Counted from the stretch's first letter, positions 7,819 to 14,189 are shown. The stretch: DNA of 15,959 nucleotides from an uncultured Eubacteriales bacterium (GCA_900547975.1 URIX01000042.1:1-15959); one strand, 5' to 3'. Numbers and translations: made by a program. The notes: generated from the sequence alone by a model not told the origin.

Positions 7819-7846
7819 TTGCCCGCAGGCGCTCCGCCTACGGCAA
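7819..7846 (-). repeat. Strong hairpin spanning the dapB stop codon
   Basis: Arms of about 12 bp (TTGCC..GCAGGCG and CGCCT.CGGCAA) with one bulge and one mismatch around a CTC loop. It overlaps the dapB stop (7838-7840) and the last codons. On the dapB strand no U-run follows, so it may act as an RNA 3'-end stabiliser or as a repeat insertion instead of a classical terminator. Confidence 0.6.
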
Positions 7847-8578
7847 AATATCCTCTATTCCGTACAATCCTTTGCTTTGCGCAAGCACAAATCGCAATGC
7901 CCTCAACGCACCTTCGGCGTATACGCTTCTGCAAAAAACCTCGTGCCGCAAAACTATGCGCTCGCCCGCCGTATCGATAATCACTTCGTGTTCGCCGAGC
8001 GACGCGCCTATGCGTAGAGAATGTACATTCACTTCCCCTTTTTCTCTGCCTATTCCTCTGCCTACGACGACTTTGCCGAATCCTCGCGCTCTGACAATAC
8101 TCTTCGCAACGGAAAGTGCCGTGCCGCTTGGCGAATCCATCTTTTTTGCGTGGTGCGCCTCGATGATTTCGATGTCTGCGTCGGGAAAAATCTGCGCAAG
8201 TTTTGCCGAAAAGCGTTTGAGATACGCGATTGCAATCGACATATTGCTTGCCATAAACACGGGGATTTGCGCGCTTGCATTTTCGATATATCCGCGCTCG
8301 TATGCCGTATGCCCCGTCGTTGCGACCACAAGCGGAATATTGCGTTTCACCGCAGATTCGACCACTTCGCACGTTGCCGTATGTAGCGAAAAATCGACGA
8401 TTGCGTCCGCTCTTTCTTTTACGTCGCAAATATCCGAATATCTTGCAACAATACAGCCCAACTCGCCGCCGCCGACATTTTTGTCAACGGCGATAACTTC
8501 TATATGCCCTTCGGATTGAAAAAGGGCAAGCATCTGCCTGCCCATACGTCCCGATGCCCCCGTAAGAATAACTCTCAT
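7838..8578 (-). CDS. dapB: 4-hydroxy-tetrahydrodipicolinate reductase
   Basis: Reduces hydroxy-tetrahydrodipicolinate with NAD(P)H in the diaminopimelate/lysine pathway, feeding peptidoglycan; cytoplasmic. Full length at 246 aa. The nucleotide-binding GASGRMGR is at residues 7-14, VDFS at 61-64, and the catalytic signature EAHHAKKMDSPSGTA at 140-154 contains the HH pair (142-143) and the conserved lysine region. No dapA or other dap gene is adjacent. Oddity: there is no ribosome site before the ATG at 8578. Instead, AT-rich -10-like words TAATAT (8587-8592) and TATATT (8595-8600) lie just upstream, so the mRNA may have a very short leader or none. Another ATG at 8588 is out of frame. The stop codon lies inside a strong hairpin. 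Confidence 0.95.
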   Translation of the reverse strand: MRVILTGASGRMGRQMLALFQSEGHIEVIAVDKNVGGGELGCIVARYSDICDVKERADAIVDFSLHTATCEVVESAVKRNIPLVVATTGHTAYERGYIENASAQIPVFMASNMSIAIAYLKRFSAKLAQIFPDADIEIIEAHHAKKMDSPSGTALSVAKSIVRARGFGKVVVGRGIGREKGEVNVHSLRIGASLGEHEVIIDTAGERIVLRHEVFCRSVYAEGALRALRFVLAQSKGLYGIEDILP

Positions 8579-8659
8579 ACAAAAGCATATTAGGAATATA
8601 CTCTTTTGATTCTATTTTATTTTACTTTATATATTGAAAACCTTTTTGCCCGCGCCGAC

Positions 8660-8688
8660 AAAAAATAAAAGGCGGGAAATCCCGCCTT
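8660..8688 (-). terminator. Intrinsic terminator of the zinc-ribbon / lipoprotein operon
   Basis: Stem AAGGCGGG / CCCGCCTT with a 4-nt loop. On the minus strand it is followed by TTATTTTTTG. It lies 22 bp after the lipoprotein stop and upstream of dapB, so it separates the operon from dapB. Confidence 0.85.
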
Positions 8689-8709
8689 CGCATTTTTTCA
8701 TAACTTTGT

Positions 8710-9534
8710 TCACATATTGCCGCTTTCGGACGGCATTATGTAACAAGATATTTTTACGTCCTTAATGTACGTCGGATAGTAGTCGCTTCCGAGCCATTTG
8801 AGATACACCGCCAAAGATTTTTTGTTGTTGAAACTGCTTTCTGTGAAAACTCGTGCGCTTACGGTAAAATCAAGTGAAAACTCGTTGTATTCAAGTCCGT
8901 GTACGATAAAATACTTTTTTGCATATATTTCCGCAGCCGAATTGTTTTTGTCCGTAATAAACAGCGCGCGGTCAATGTCTTTGTTCGGGTCGTTGCCAAA
9001 CCCTGCGTATGCCGGACATTGTATCTTGAAACTTACGGTTATATGCACGTTTCTTGACCTATTGCCTGCAATCGCGCTTCTTTTAAAACCGTCCGTACAA
9101 TGAAATGACAAATAACGCTCGCCGAAGTAATTATATGTATCTTCCCAACTAATACCGTTTGCCAACACGAAATTATCGACGTTTTCCCATTGCGCATAAA
9201 ACTCGGTGGGATAACTCTTTGACCAAACGCTTACCGACTGACCGTCGCTGTCGAAATACATTTGTCCGCCGCTTTCGCTGTCGTAATATCCCGTCAGATA
9301 ATAACCCGTTTTTGCCGTAATCGCTTGCATTGCAACGCTTACTTCCTTTCCGACGTATGCGTCCACTTTGTACGTTTCGTCATCGACGTGAACGGTTAGC
9401 GTTATCTTTTTTGTCAATGCTCGCGGCGGCCAAGAACTGTCTTCGGGGCTACAACCACTCAAAACGGCAAACGTCGAAAACAAAACCGCTATCAAAACCA
9501 AAATCGTTAAAACCTTTTTTCTTTTGTCAATCAT
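8710..9534 (-). CDS. Lipoprotein with an InlB-type beta-grasp repeat
   Basis: 274 aa. The N-terminus has a basic start (MIDKRKK), a hydrophobic core and a lipobox LSGC with the lipidated cysteine at residue 28, so it should be anchored on the outer face of the membrane. Residues about 43-116 (from KKITLTVHVDDETY to TEFYAQW) look like one Listeria/Bacteroides (InlB B-type) repeat: a lead strand, a GY-YD-G region and the closing FYAQW. The rest (about 120-274) is beta-rich with many aromatic residues and is not recognised. The start overlaps the upstream zinc-ribbon gene by 8 nt (ATGATTGA), with a G-run 8 nt before it, so translation is probably coupled. Function unknown; such repeats are common in surface proteins of gut bacteria. 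No enzymatic motif is visible. Confidence 0.85.
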   Translation of the reverse strand: MIDKRKKVLTILVLIAVLFSTFAVLSGCSPEDSSWPPRALTKKITLTVHVDDETYKVDAYVGKEVSVAMQAITAKTGYYLTGYYDSESGGQMYFDSDGQSVSVWSKSYPTEFYAQWENVDNFVLANGISWEDTYNYFGERYLSFHCTDGFKRSAIAGNRSRNVHITVSFKIQCPAYAGFGNDPNKDIDRALFITDKNNSAAEIYAKKYFIVHGLEYNEFSLDFTVSARVFTESSFNNKKSLAVYLKWLGSDYYPTYIKDVKISCYIMPSESGNM

Positions 9535-9766
9535 CTAAATTACCCCCACATTTAGGACAAAATCTTTCATAATAATGTCCGTTACAGTTCATACAAACGG
9601 GCAGAGTTCCCACCCATCTGATGGTATTTACTCCACCGCAATCGCAACATTTGATTTTGATTCTTTCCGTCCTTATGCGGAATCCGCAATGCGGACAAAC
9701 ACACGGCGAGATTTCGTCCGAAACGATGTCAGTGACGTATTGCTTGATTTTGCCGAATAATCCCAT
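9527..9766 (-). CDS. Small double zinc-ribbon protein
   Basis: 79 aa with four closely spaced cysteine pairs: CPHC (24-27), CDC (41-43), CMNC (58-61) and CPKC (70-73). This is the pattern of two zinc ribbons. A short N-terminal helix (MGLFGKIKQYVTDIV) precedes them; it has no signal peptide, so the protein is cytoplasmic. GAGGGGGA lies 5 nt before the ATG. It is first in the operon with the lipoprotein and overlaps it by 8 nt. Its promoter spacer is filled by an operator-like repeat. It might bind nucleic acid or a protein partner, but the sequence does not decide. The link between a cytoplasmic zinc ribbon and a secreted lipoprotein is unexplained. Confidence 0.85.
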   Translation of the reverse strand: MGLFGKIKQYVTDIVSDEISPCVCPHCGFRIRTERIKIKCCDCGGVNTIRWVGTLPVCMNCNGHYYERFCPKCGGNLDD

Positions 9767-9799
9767 AAAATCCCCCTCATAATAAAATTATCTACGTTC

Positions 9800-9828
9800 A
9801 GTATAATCACCTAATATACGATTGTCAA
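9800..9828 (-). promoter_or_regulatory. Predicted promoter of the zinc-ribbon / lipoprotein operon
   Basis: On the minus strand TTGACA (9823-9828), 17 nt, TATACT (9800-9805): close to the sigma-A consensus. The whole spacer is occupied by operator-like repeat 1, so protein binding there would block polymerase. Confidence 0.78.
9805..9823. promoter_or_regulatory. Operator-like repeat 1
   Basis: AATCACCTAATATACGATT, an imperfect dyad with matching ends AATC...GATT and a TA-n-TA centre. It coincides with the spacer of the minus-strand promoter. Repeat 2 lies exactly 30 bp away. The likely ligand is the adjacent Cro/CI-type regulator. Confidence 0.7.
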
Positions 9829-9834
9829 GATAAA

Positions 9835-9853
9835 AATCACCTGATGTGCGATT
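9835..9853. promoter_or_regulatory. Operator-like repeat 2
   Basis: AATCACCTGATGTGCGATT, differing from repeat 1 at 3 of 19 positions and in the same orientation. The 30-bp centre-to-centre spacing is close to three helical turns. It lies just before the preferred start codon (9862) of the divergent regulator and covers an alternative ATG at 9844. Confidence 0.7.
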
Positions 9854-9861
9854 ATGTCGGT

Positions 9862-10074
9862 ATGGAACTGAAAGATATACAACAAAGATTGCGCGATGCA
9901 ATAAAGAGTAGCGGAATCGAACAAAAAGAAATAGCGCGCCAAATCGGCGTATCCCCTCAAACCGTGTCGAAGTATATGAAAAAGGACATTTTCCCCGCAC
10001 TCGACACGCTTGCGAAACTATGCCGCGTTCTCGACATTTCGAGCGACTATATTTTGGGTATTAAAGAAATATAA
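9862..10074 (+). CDS. Cro/CI-family (XRE) helix-turn-helix regulator
   Basis: 70 aa and little more than the DNA-binding domain. Helices QKEIARQIG (21-29) and SPQTVSKYMKK (31-41) form the helix-turn-helix, followed by PALDTLAKLCRVLDISSDYILG, the usual end of this domain. No ligand or oligomerisation domain is present. I start it at 9862 (MELKDIQ), where the family fold begins. ATG 9844 would add six residues but lies inside operator-like repeat 2. Neither start has a ribosome site. It is divergent from the zinc-ribbon/lipoprotein operon and the two operator-like repeats lie between, so it probably represses that operon and itself. A perfect TATAAT at 9802-9807 on this strand has no good -35. 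Confidence 0.9.
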   Translation: MELKDIQQRLRDAIKSSGIEQKEIARQIGVSPQTVSKYMKKDIFPALDTLAKLCRVLDISSDYILGIKEI

Positions 10075-10136
10075 TATAAAAAAACAATATAAACCCTCAT
10101 AAAAAACATCGTAAACGAAAATAAAAACGCATAAAA

Positions 10137-10168
10137 AATCCGCCGTTTTCGGCGGATTGTTGTTTTTC
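10137..10168 (+). terminator. Bidirectional intrinsic terminator between the regulator and fhs
   Basis: Stem AATCCGCCG / CGGCGGATT with a TTTT loop. GTTGTTTTTC follows on the plus strand and TTTTATG on the minus strand. It lies between convergent genes, ending 4 nt from the fhs stop. Confidence 0.85.
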
Positions 10169-10171
10169 AAA

Positions 10172-11857
10172 TCAGAACAAGCCGATTATTTTGCCTTCGT
10201 CGGTCACGTCGATACGCTCGGCGGCAGGCGATTTGGGAAGCCCGGGCATCGTCATAATCTCGCCCGTAAGCACCACGATAAAGCCTGCGCCCGCGCTGAC
10301 TTTTACGTTCTTGACCGTCACCGTAAATCCGCTCGGCGCACCGAGCAACGTCGCGTCGTCGGAAAAACTATATTGCGTTTTTGCAATGCACACGGGCAAG
10401 TTCGAGAATCCCAACTTTTCGAGATTTGCGATTTGCTTTTGCGCGGAAGGCGTAATCGAAACGCCGTCGCCGCCGTAGACTTTGCGCACCACTTTTTCGA
10501 TTTTTTCGGTTATGGAATCCTCGTCGGCGTATGCAAATTCAAACTCGCCCTTTTCCTTTTGGCAAAGGCGCACCACCTCTTTTGCGAGGGCTTCGCCGCC
10601 CTTCGAGCCGTCCGCCCAAACGGTGGACAAACGCACGTTTACGCCGAGTTCCTCACACTTGCGAGTGATGAAATCTATCTCTTTGTCCGTATCCGTCGGA
10701 AAGCGATTTATCGCCACCACGCAAGGAAGTTTGAACACGTTTTTGATGTTTGAAACGTGGCGCAAAAGGTTGGGTATGCCCTTTTCGAGAGCCTCTATAT
10801 TTTCGGTTGCGAGGTCTTGTTTTTGCATACCGCCGTGCATTTTGAGCGCGCGTACGGTTGCCACGACAACAACGGCGTCGGGAGAAAGATTTGCCTTTCT
10901 GCACTTGATGTCAAAGAACTTCTCTGCGCCGAGGTCTGCGCCGAAACCAGCCTCTGTGATTGTGTAATCTGATAGATAAAGTGCCGTTTTGGTTGCAATC
11001 ACGCTGTTGCAGCCGTGCGCGATGTTGGCAAACGGCCCGCCGTGAACGAGTGCGGGCGTGCCTTCGAGCGTCTGCACGAGATTAGGTTTCAACGCGTCTT
11101 TCAAGAGTGCCGTCATTGCGCCTTGCGCCTTCAAATCCGCGCAAGTTACGGGCTTGTCGTCGTAGGTATACGCGACGATGATTTTCGAAAGTCTTTCTTT
11201 CAAATCCGCAAGCGAATCGGCAAGGCACAAAACAGCCATAACCTCGCTTGCAACCGTGATGTCGAAACCGTCCTCTCTCGGCGTGCCGTTCGCCTTTCCG
11301 CCGAGTCCGTCAATGACGAAACGCAGTTGTCTGTCGTTCATATCGACGCATCTTTTCCAAGTGATTTTGCGAGGGTCTATCGAGAGCGCATTGCCTTGTT
11401 GAATATGATTGTCGAGCATTGCCGCAAGCAAATTGTTTGCCGCGCCGATTGCGTGGAAGTCGCCCGTAAAATGCAAATTGATGTCTTCCATAGGCACGAC
11501 TTGCGCATATCCGCCGCCTGCAGCGCCGCCCTTGATTCCGAACACAGGTCCGAGCGACGGCTCGCGAAGCGCGACTATCGACTTTTTGCCGATACGCCTT
11601 AAACCGTCGGCAAGTCCTATCGTAGTGGTGGTTTTACCCTCGCCCGCAGGCGTCGGGGTGATTGCGGTGACAAGCACGAGTTTGCCCTTTTTACCGCCCT
11701 TTTTCAGAACGGGGGCATAATCGATTTTCGCTTTGTATTTGCCGTAGTTTTCCAAAAGTTCGCAGTCTATACCGCAGTTTTTCGCCACGTCGCATATAGG
11801 AAGCATTTTCGCGCTTTGCGCAATTTCGATGTCGGATTTGTACGCCGTATTCGCCAT
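10172..11857 (-). CDS. fhs: Formate-tetrahydrofolate ligase
   Basis: Joins formate to tetrahydrofolate using ATP, giving 10-formyl-THF for purine and formyl-Met synthesis; also a step of the acetogenic methyl branch. At 561 aa it matches the usual ~556-560. The ATP-binding loop TPTPAGEGKTTT is at residues 67-78 and the family signature REPSLGPVFGIKGGAAGGGY at 98-117. The frame is open further upstream, but I start at 11857: GGTGG lies 5 nt before this ATG, relatives begin around here, and the predicted promoter lies inside the extension. It is a single-gene unit. It shares with purB/purA a link to purine synthesis, but they are not in one operon. No other one-carbon gene is in the window, so acetogenesis cannot be inferred. 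Confidence 0.97.
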   Translation of the reverse strand: MANTAYKSDIEIAQSAKMLPICDVAKNCGIDCELLENYGKYKAKIDYAPVLKKGGKKGKLVLVTAITPTPAGEGKTTTTIGLADGLRRIGKKSIVALREPSLGPVFGIKGGAAGGGYAQVVPMEDINLHFTGDFHAIGAANNLLAAMLDNHIQQGNALSIDPRKITWKRCVDMNDRQLRFVIDGLGGKANGTPREDGFDITVASEVMAVLCLADSLADLKERLSKIIVAYTYDDKPVTCADLKAQGAMTALLKDALKPNLVQTLEGTPALVHGGPFANIAHGCNSVIATKTALYLSDYTITEAGFGADLGAEKFFDIKCRKANLSPDAVVVVATVRALKMHGGMQKQDLATENIEALEKGIPNLLRHVSNIKNVFKLPCVVAINRFPTDTDKEIDFITRKCEELGVNVRLSTVWADGSKGGEALAKEVVRLCQKEKGEFEFAYADEDSITEKIEKVVRKVYGGDGVSITPSAQKQIANLEKLGFSNLPVCIAKTQYSFSDDATLLGAPSGFTVTVKNVKVSAGAGFIVVLTGEIMTMPGLPKSPAAERIDVTDEGKIIGLF

Positions 11858-11888
11858 ATTACCACCGCCGTGTTTTGTAGATAGGAAA

Positions 11889-11917
11889 ATTATATCACCG
11901 CGCGACGTTTTCGACAA
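11889..11917 (-). promoter_or_regulatory. Predicted fhs promoter
   Basis: On the minus strand TTGTCG (11912-11917), 17 nt, perfect TATAAT (11889-11894). Transcription would start near 11882, about 25 nt before the chosen fhs start. Confidence 0.7.
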
Positions 11918-12084
11918 CAAAAACTTCTTGCCGCCGCCATTAAATTGTCCGTCGAGAATTGCGTTTTTGTAAATGTACACAACAACATTTTCGCCGCCTC
12001 TCGAATATCCGTTGACCTTGGAAATATCCGCTTATAATTTCGATTTTATAAAAATACACAAAAACAACTTTAAGTTGCATATAC

Positions 12085-12113
12085 TTGACATTGCGTAAAA
12101 TAAGTGCTACAAC
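12085..12113 (+). promoter_or_regulatory. Predicted promoter of the small membrane protein gene
   Basis: A perfect TTGACA (12085-12090), 17 nt, TACAAC (12108-12113, 4 of 6 matches). The start of transcription would be near 12120, with GGAGG at 12133-12137. Confidence 0.5.
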
Positions 12114-12145
12114 ATTCGACGAAAAAAAACACGGAGGAATCCAAA

Positions 12146-12490
12146 ATGAAAGAATTTGCAAAAAAGTATATCGACTGGTATCAAGGTCTTGACAAAGTCG
12201 TAAAGATTTTGCTCTGCATCTTGTGGGACGTTCCCGCAAACCTATATCGTCTTGCAAAAAGCGCGCAAAAAGACAGCGTACTCGGCATCGTGCTTGCAAT
12301 CGTACTTATGATTTTCGGCGGTTGGATACTCTTTGTCATCGACATCGTATCCCTCGTTGTTAAAGACAGAATCTACTGGATTGACGATCTCGTCGACAGC
12401 GCAAACTGCGATTCCGACTGCTCTTGCTGCTCGTCTTCCGATTCTTGCGACAAGAAAGACAGCGACGCAAAAGACGGAACGGTTGAATAA
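12146..12490 (+). CDS. Small membrane protein with Cys/Asp/Ser-rich tail
   Basis: 114 aa, family not named. An amphipathic N-terminus (MKEFAKKYIDWYQGLDK) is followed by a first hydrophobic segment (about 18-34) and a longer one (about 44-72, GIVLAIVLMIFGGWILFVIDIVSLVV). Residues 83-110 form a polar tail with five cysteines (88, 92, 94, 95, 101) among Asp, Ser and Lys. Proteins with a similar hydrophobic part ending in an IDI-hydrophobic-W segment are, as I recall, common hypothetical proteins in Clostridia; the Cys-rich tail is not something I can assign. The start at 12146 is set by GGAGG 8 nt upstream; an upstream ATG at 12104 has no such site. It has its own promoter and terminator. Confidence 0.85.
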   Translation: MKEFAKKYIDWYQGLDKVVKILLCILWDVPANLYRLAKSAQKDSVLGIVLAIVLMIFGGWILFVIDIVSLVVKDRIYWIDDLVDSANCDSDCSCCSSSDSCDKKDSDAKDGTVE

Positions 12491-12507
12491 TTTTTTCAAC
12501 GCAAACC

Positions 12508-12538
12508 AAAAAGCGTGCCGAGAGGCACGCTTTTTGTT
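12508..12538 (+). terminator. Bidirectional intrinsic terminator
   Basis: Stem AAAAAGCGTGCC / GGCACGCTTTTT with a GAGA loop, between the convergent membrane protein and HAD genes, with U-runs on both strands. The following TTTTTGTTATGTTT closely resembles the sequence after the glnN terminator hairpin (near 5000-5010). Confidence 0.88.
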
Positions 12539-12700
12539 ATGTTTTTCTTTGCAATTCGTTTTTGAATATGTTTTAGATTGTTTTTACCTATTTTTCGCGT
12601 CTTTTAACGCGGATTTTGCGCCTTCTTTATGCTCGTTTTTTTTGGTTTTGTTTTGCTTGTTTTTGCTTCCCTTTTGCTTATATTTTAGCCTTGTCGTTTC

Positions 12701-13348
12701 TCACTTTCTCTTTTTCTTTTTGGCTTTTTGCTCGTCGTATTCCTTGACGGCGGTAGCGAAGTCGATTTCTTTGATGTTCCCCTTCGTTGCGAGATAGCAA
12801 TGCTTGCCGAGCGCAAATATGTATCTGTCGTGATCGATACTGTCGCTATATACGTTCTCGACTTCGACGTCGGGCAAAATCTCGTTGAGTCTGCGCACCT
12901 TTTCTTCCTTTCTGCACACCTTGCCGAGCAAATGCCCGTTCTTTTTGCTGTGCGGACTTGCTATGCAATAGTCGATTTTCATTCTCTTTGCGATTTCCTC
13001 AATGAGAAAGTCGGGGCTTGCGCTTATCAACACGACTTTTCTGTCGGGGTCGCGATTTTCGGGTTTGAAAAAATCGTAGATGTCCTTTTGGTGCTTATCC
13101 CAGTATTTTTTGACGGTTTTTTCTGTGTTGATAAGGCTCACGAAGTTGAACGCTATCTTTTTGAAGATAGGCACGGGCAGAATTTTTGTGACCATCAAGA
13201 ATCCCCAAAACAGTTGGAACGGCAACAGAATAAGCGTCCACGGGCAGTGTGCCATTGACCAAAACCAGTAGTGCAACGCGCTGTCGTACGGGATAGCCGT
13301 TTTGTCGAAATCGTAAATGTCAACTTTTATCTTGTCATCGTGTTCCAT
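12701..13348 (-). CDS. HAD-superfamily (subclass IB-like) phosphatase
   Basis: 215 aa. HAD motif I is DIYDFDKTAIPYDS (nucleophile D13, acid D15, T17), motif II is VVLISASP (S109), the conserved lysine lies in RKEEKVRR (K150), and the last motif is YSDSIDHD (D169/D172). The order and spacing resemble the phosphoserine phosphatase-like IB group, so it should hydrolyse a small phosphate ester; the substrate is unknown. Residues about 27-58 are hydrophobic and aromatic and may form a cap that touches the membrane. The C-terminus is lysine-rich (KAKKKKRK) and the frame continues lysine-rich for 37 codons after the TGA (12584-12700). There is no ribosome site; a TATACT lies 9 nt before the ATG, so the mRNA may be leaderless. 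Confidence 0.88.
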   Translation of the reverse strand: MEHDDKIKVDIYDFDKTAIPYDSALHYWFWSMAHCPWTLILLPFQLFWGFLMVTKILPVPIFKKIAFNFVSLINTEKTVKKYWDKHQKDIYDFFKPENRDPDRKVVLISASPDFLIEEIAKRMKIDYCIASPHSKKNGHLLGKVCRKEEKVRRLNEILPDVEVENVYSDSIDHDRYIFALGKHCYLATKGNIKEIDFATAVKEYDEQKAKKKKRK

Positions 13349-13357
13349 AGCAAAAAC

Positions 13358-13363
13358 AGTATA
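13358..13363 (-). promoter_or_regulatory. -10 element close to the HAD gene start
   Basis: TATACT on the minus strand, 9 nt from the ATG at 13348, with no ribosome site between. Transcription would start about 3 nt before the ATG. No good -35 is seen (TTTCTT at the 17-nt position). Confidence 0.45.
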
Positions 13364-13423
13364 ACATATATAAAAATAAAAAGAAAGACCGAATTTTTGC
13401 CCAAATTTCGCTTAAAATTGCGG

Positions 13424-13452
13424 TTGAATTTAACGTTAATTTAAGATACAAT
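13424..13452 (+). promoter_or_regulatory. Predicted promoter of the response regulator gene
   Basis: TTGAAT (13424-13429), 17 nt, TACAAT (13447-13452). The spacer contains the palindrome TTAACGTTAA (13430-13439). Confidence 0.65.
13428..13444 (+). promoter_or_regulatory. Candidate response-regulator box (tandem ATTTAA, 11-bp period)
   Basis: ATTTAA at 13428-13433 and again at 13439-13444, 11 bp apart and inside the promoter spacer. Tandem hexamers at 11-bp spacing are the usual target of OmpR/PhoB-type regulators, and Bacillus PhoP boxes have a similar TTHA-rich form. Autoregulation is inferred. Confidence 0.45.
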
Positions 13453-13505
13453 TTGTAATATAGCTTTGAAAATAGAAAAAATTCTTTTATTTGACGGAGG
13501 TGCGT

Positions 13506-14186
13506 ATGAGAATACTGCTTGTTGAAGACGAAAAAGAATTGTCGAGAGCGCTCGCTCAGATGTTGATGAAAGACGGCTACGACGTAGACTGCGTGTACGA
13601 CGGCGCGGACGGATTGAATTTTGCGTCCACCGGAATGTACGATATGATTCTTCTCGACGTTATGATGCCCAAAATGAACGGCTTTGAAGTGCTTGCCACT
13701 TTAAGACAACGCAAACTCGAAACGCCGGTGATTATGCTCACCGCTCTCACGGACGAAAACGACAAAATATCCGGACTCGATAAAGGCGCGGACGACTACG
13801 TTTCCAAACCCTTCTCTTTCAACGAACTTTCCGCTCGTATCCGCGCGGTGTTGAGAAGACGTGGAAAACTGCTTTCGGACAACAAACTCGAATACCAAAA
13901 CGCAGCGCTCGACCTGACCACCTTCACCCTTTCCACGCAAAACGGAAGCATAAATCTCACAGGCAAGGAATTTGAACTTTTGAGATACCTTTTCGAGTAT
14001 CCCAACTTTGTCGCGACGAAGGAAAACCTCATTCTCAAAGCGTGGGGTCTCAACAGCGAATTCGAGTCGAACAACCTTGAAGTGTATATGTCCTTCCTTC
14101 GCAAAAAACTTTCACATCTGGGCGCGAACTTCACAATAGAATCCGTTCGCGGCGTGGGCTACAAACTCTCTCAATCGAAAATGTAA
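13506..14186 (+). CDS. OmpR/PhoB-family response regulator
   Basis: 226 aa. The receiver domain (1-115) has acidic E7/D8, phospho-acceptor D51 in LLDVMMPKMNG, T79 in IMLTALTD and K101 in YVSKPFS. A winged-helix DNA-binding domain (about 130-224) ends with the typical VRGVGYKL. The start at 13506 is fixed by GGAGGTG 5 nt upstream; a TTG start at 13491 would place that site inside the coding region. It is followed after 92 bp by its partner kinase. Its promoter spacer holds tandem ATTTAA words that it may bind itself. The signal sensed is unknown. Confidence 0.96.
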   Translation: MRILLVEDEKELSRALAQMLMKDGYDVDCVYDGADGLNFASTGMYDMILLDVMMPKMNGFEVLATLRQRKLETPVIMLTALTDENDKISGLDKGADDYVSKPFSFNELSARIRAVLRRRGKLLSDNKLEYQNAALDLTTFTLSTQNGSINLTGKEFELLRYLFEYPNFVATKENLILKAWGLNSEFESNNLEVYMSFLRKKLSHLGANFTIESVRGVGYKLSQSKM

Positions 14187-14189
14187 ACG

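Larger units (their letters stand above)
7324..7837. other. Non-coding repeat and hairpin mosaic
   Basis: About 510 bp between dapB and the 148-aa gene with no credible gene. Open frames on both strands are low-quality and lack ribosome sites. It contains one copy of a dispersed repeat (7417-7484) and a chain of short inverted repeats: 7382-7403 (imperfect), 7502-7542, 7643-7659, 7701-7723, and one crossing into dapB at 7819-7846. None except possibly the last has a place or U-tract that makes it an obvious terminator. Confidence 0.7.

Noticed and set aside
7324..7837. CRISPR array
   Set aside because: The inverted repeats here all differ from each other and are not regularly spaced, so there is no direct-repeat/spacer structure.
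11858..12036. Frame of fhs stays open for about 60 codons upstream and looks coding-like (for example GGENVVVYIYKNAILDG)
   Set aside because: A good promoter (TTGTCG-17-TATAAT) and the ribosome site for the start at 11857 lie inside it, FTHFS does not normally have such an extension, and the stretch has no start with a ribosome site. It might be a remnant of an old gene, but that cannot be supported.
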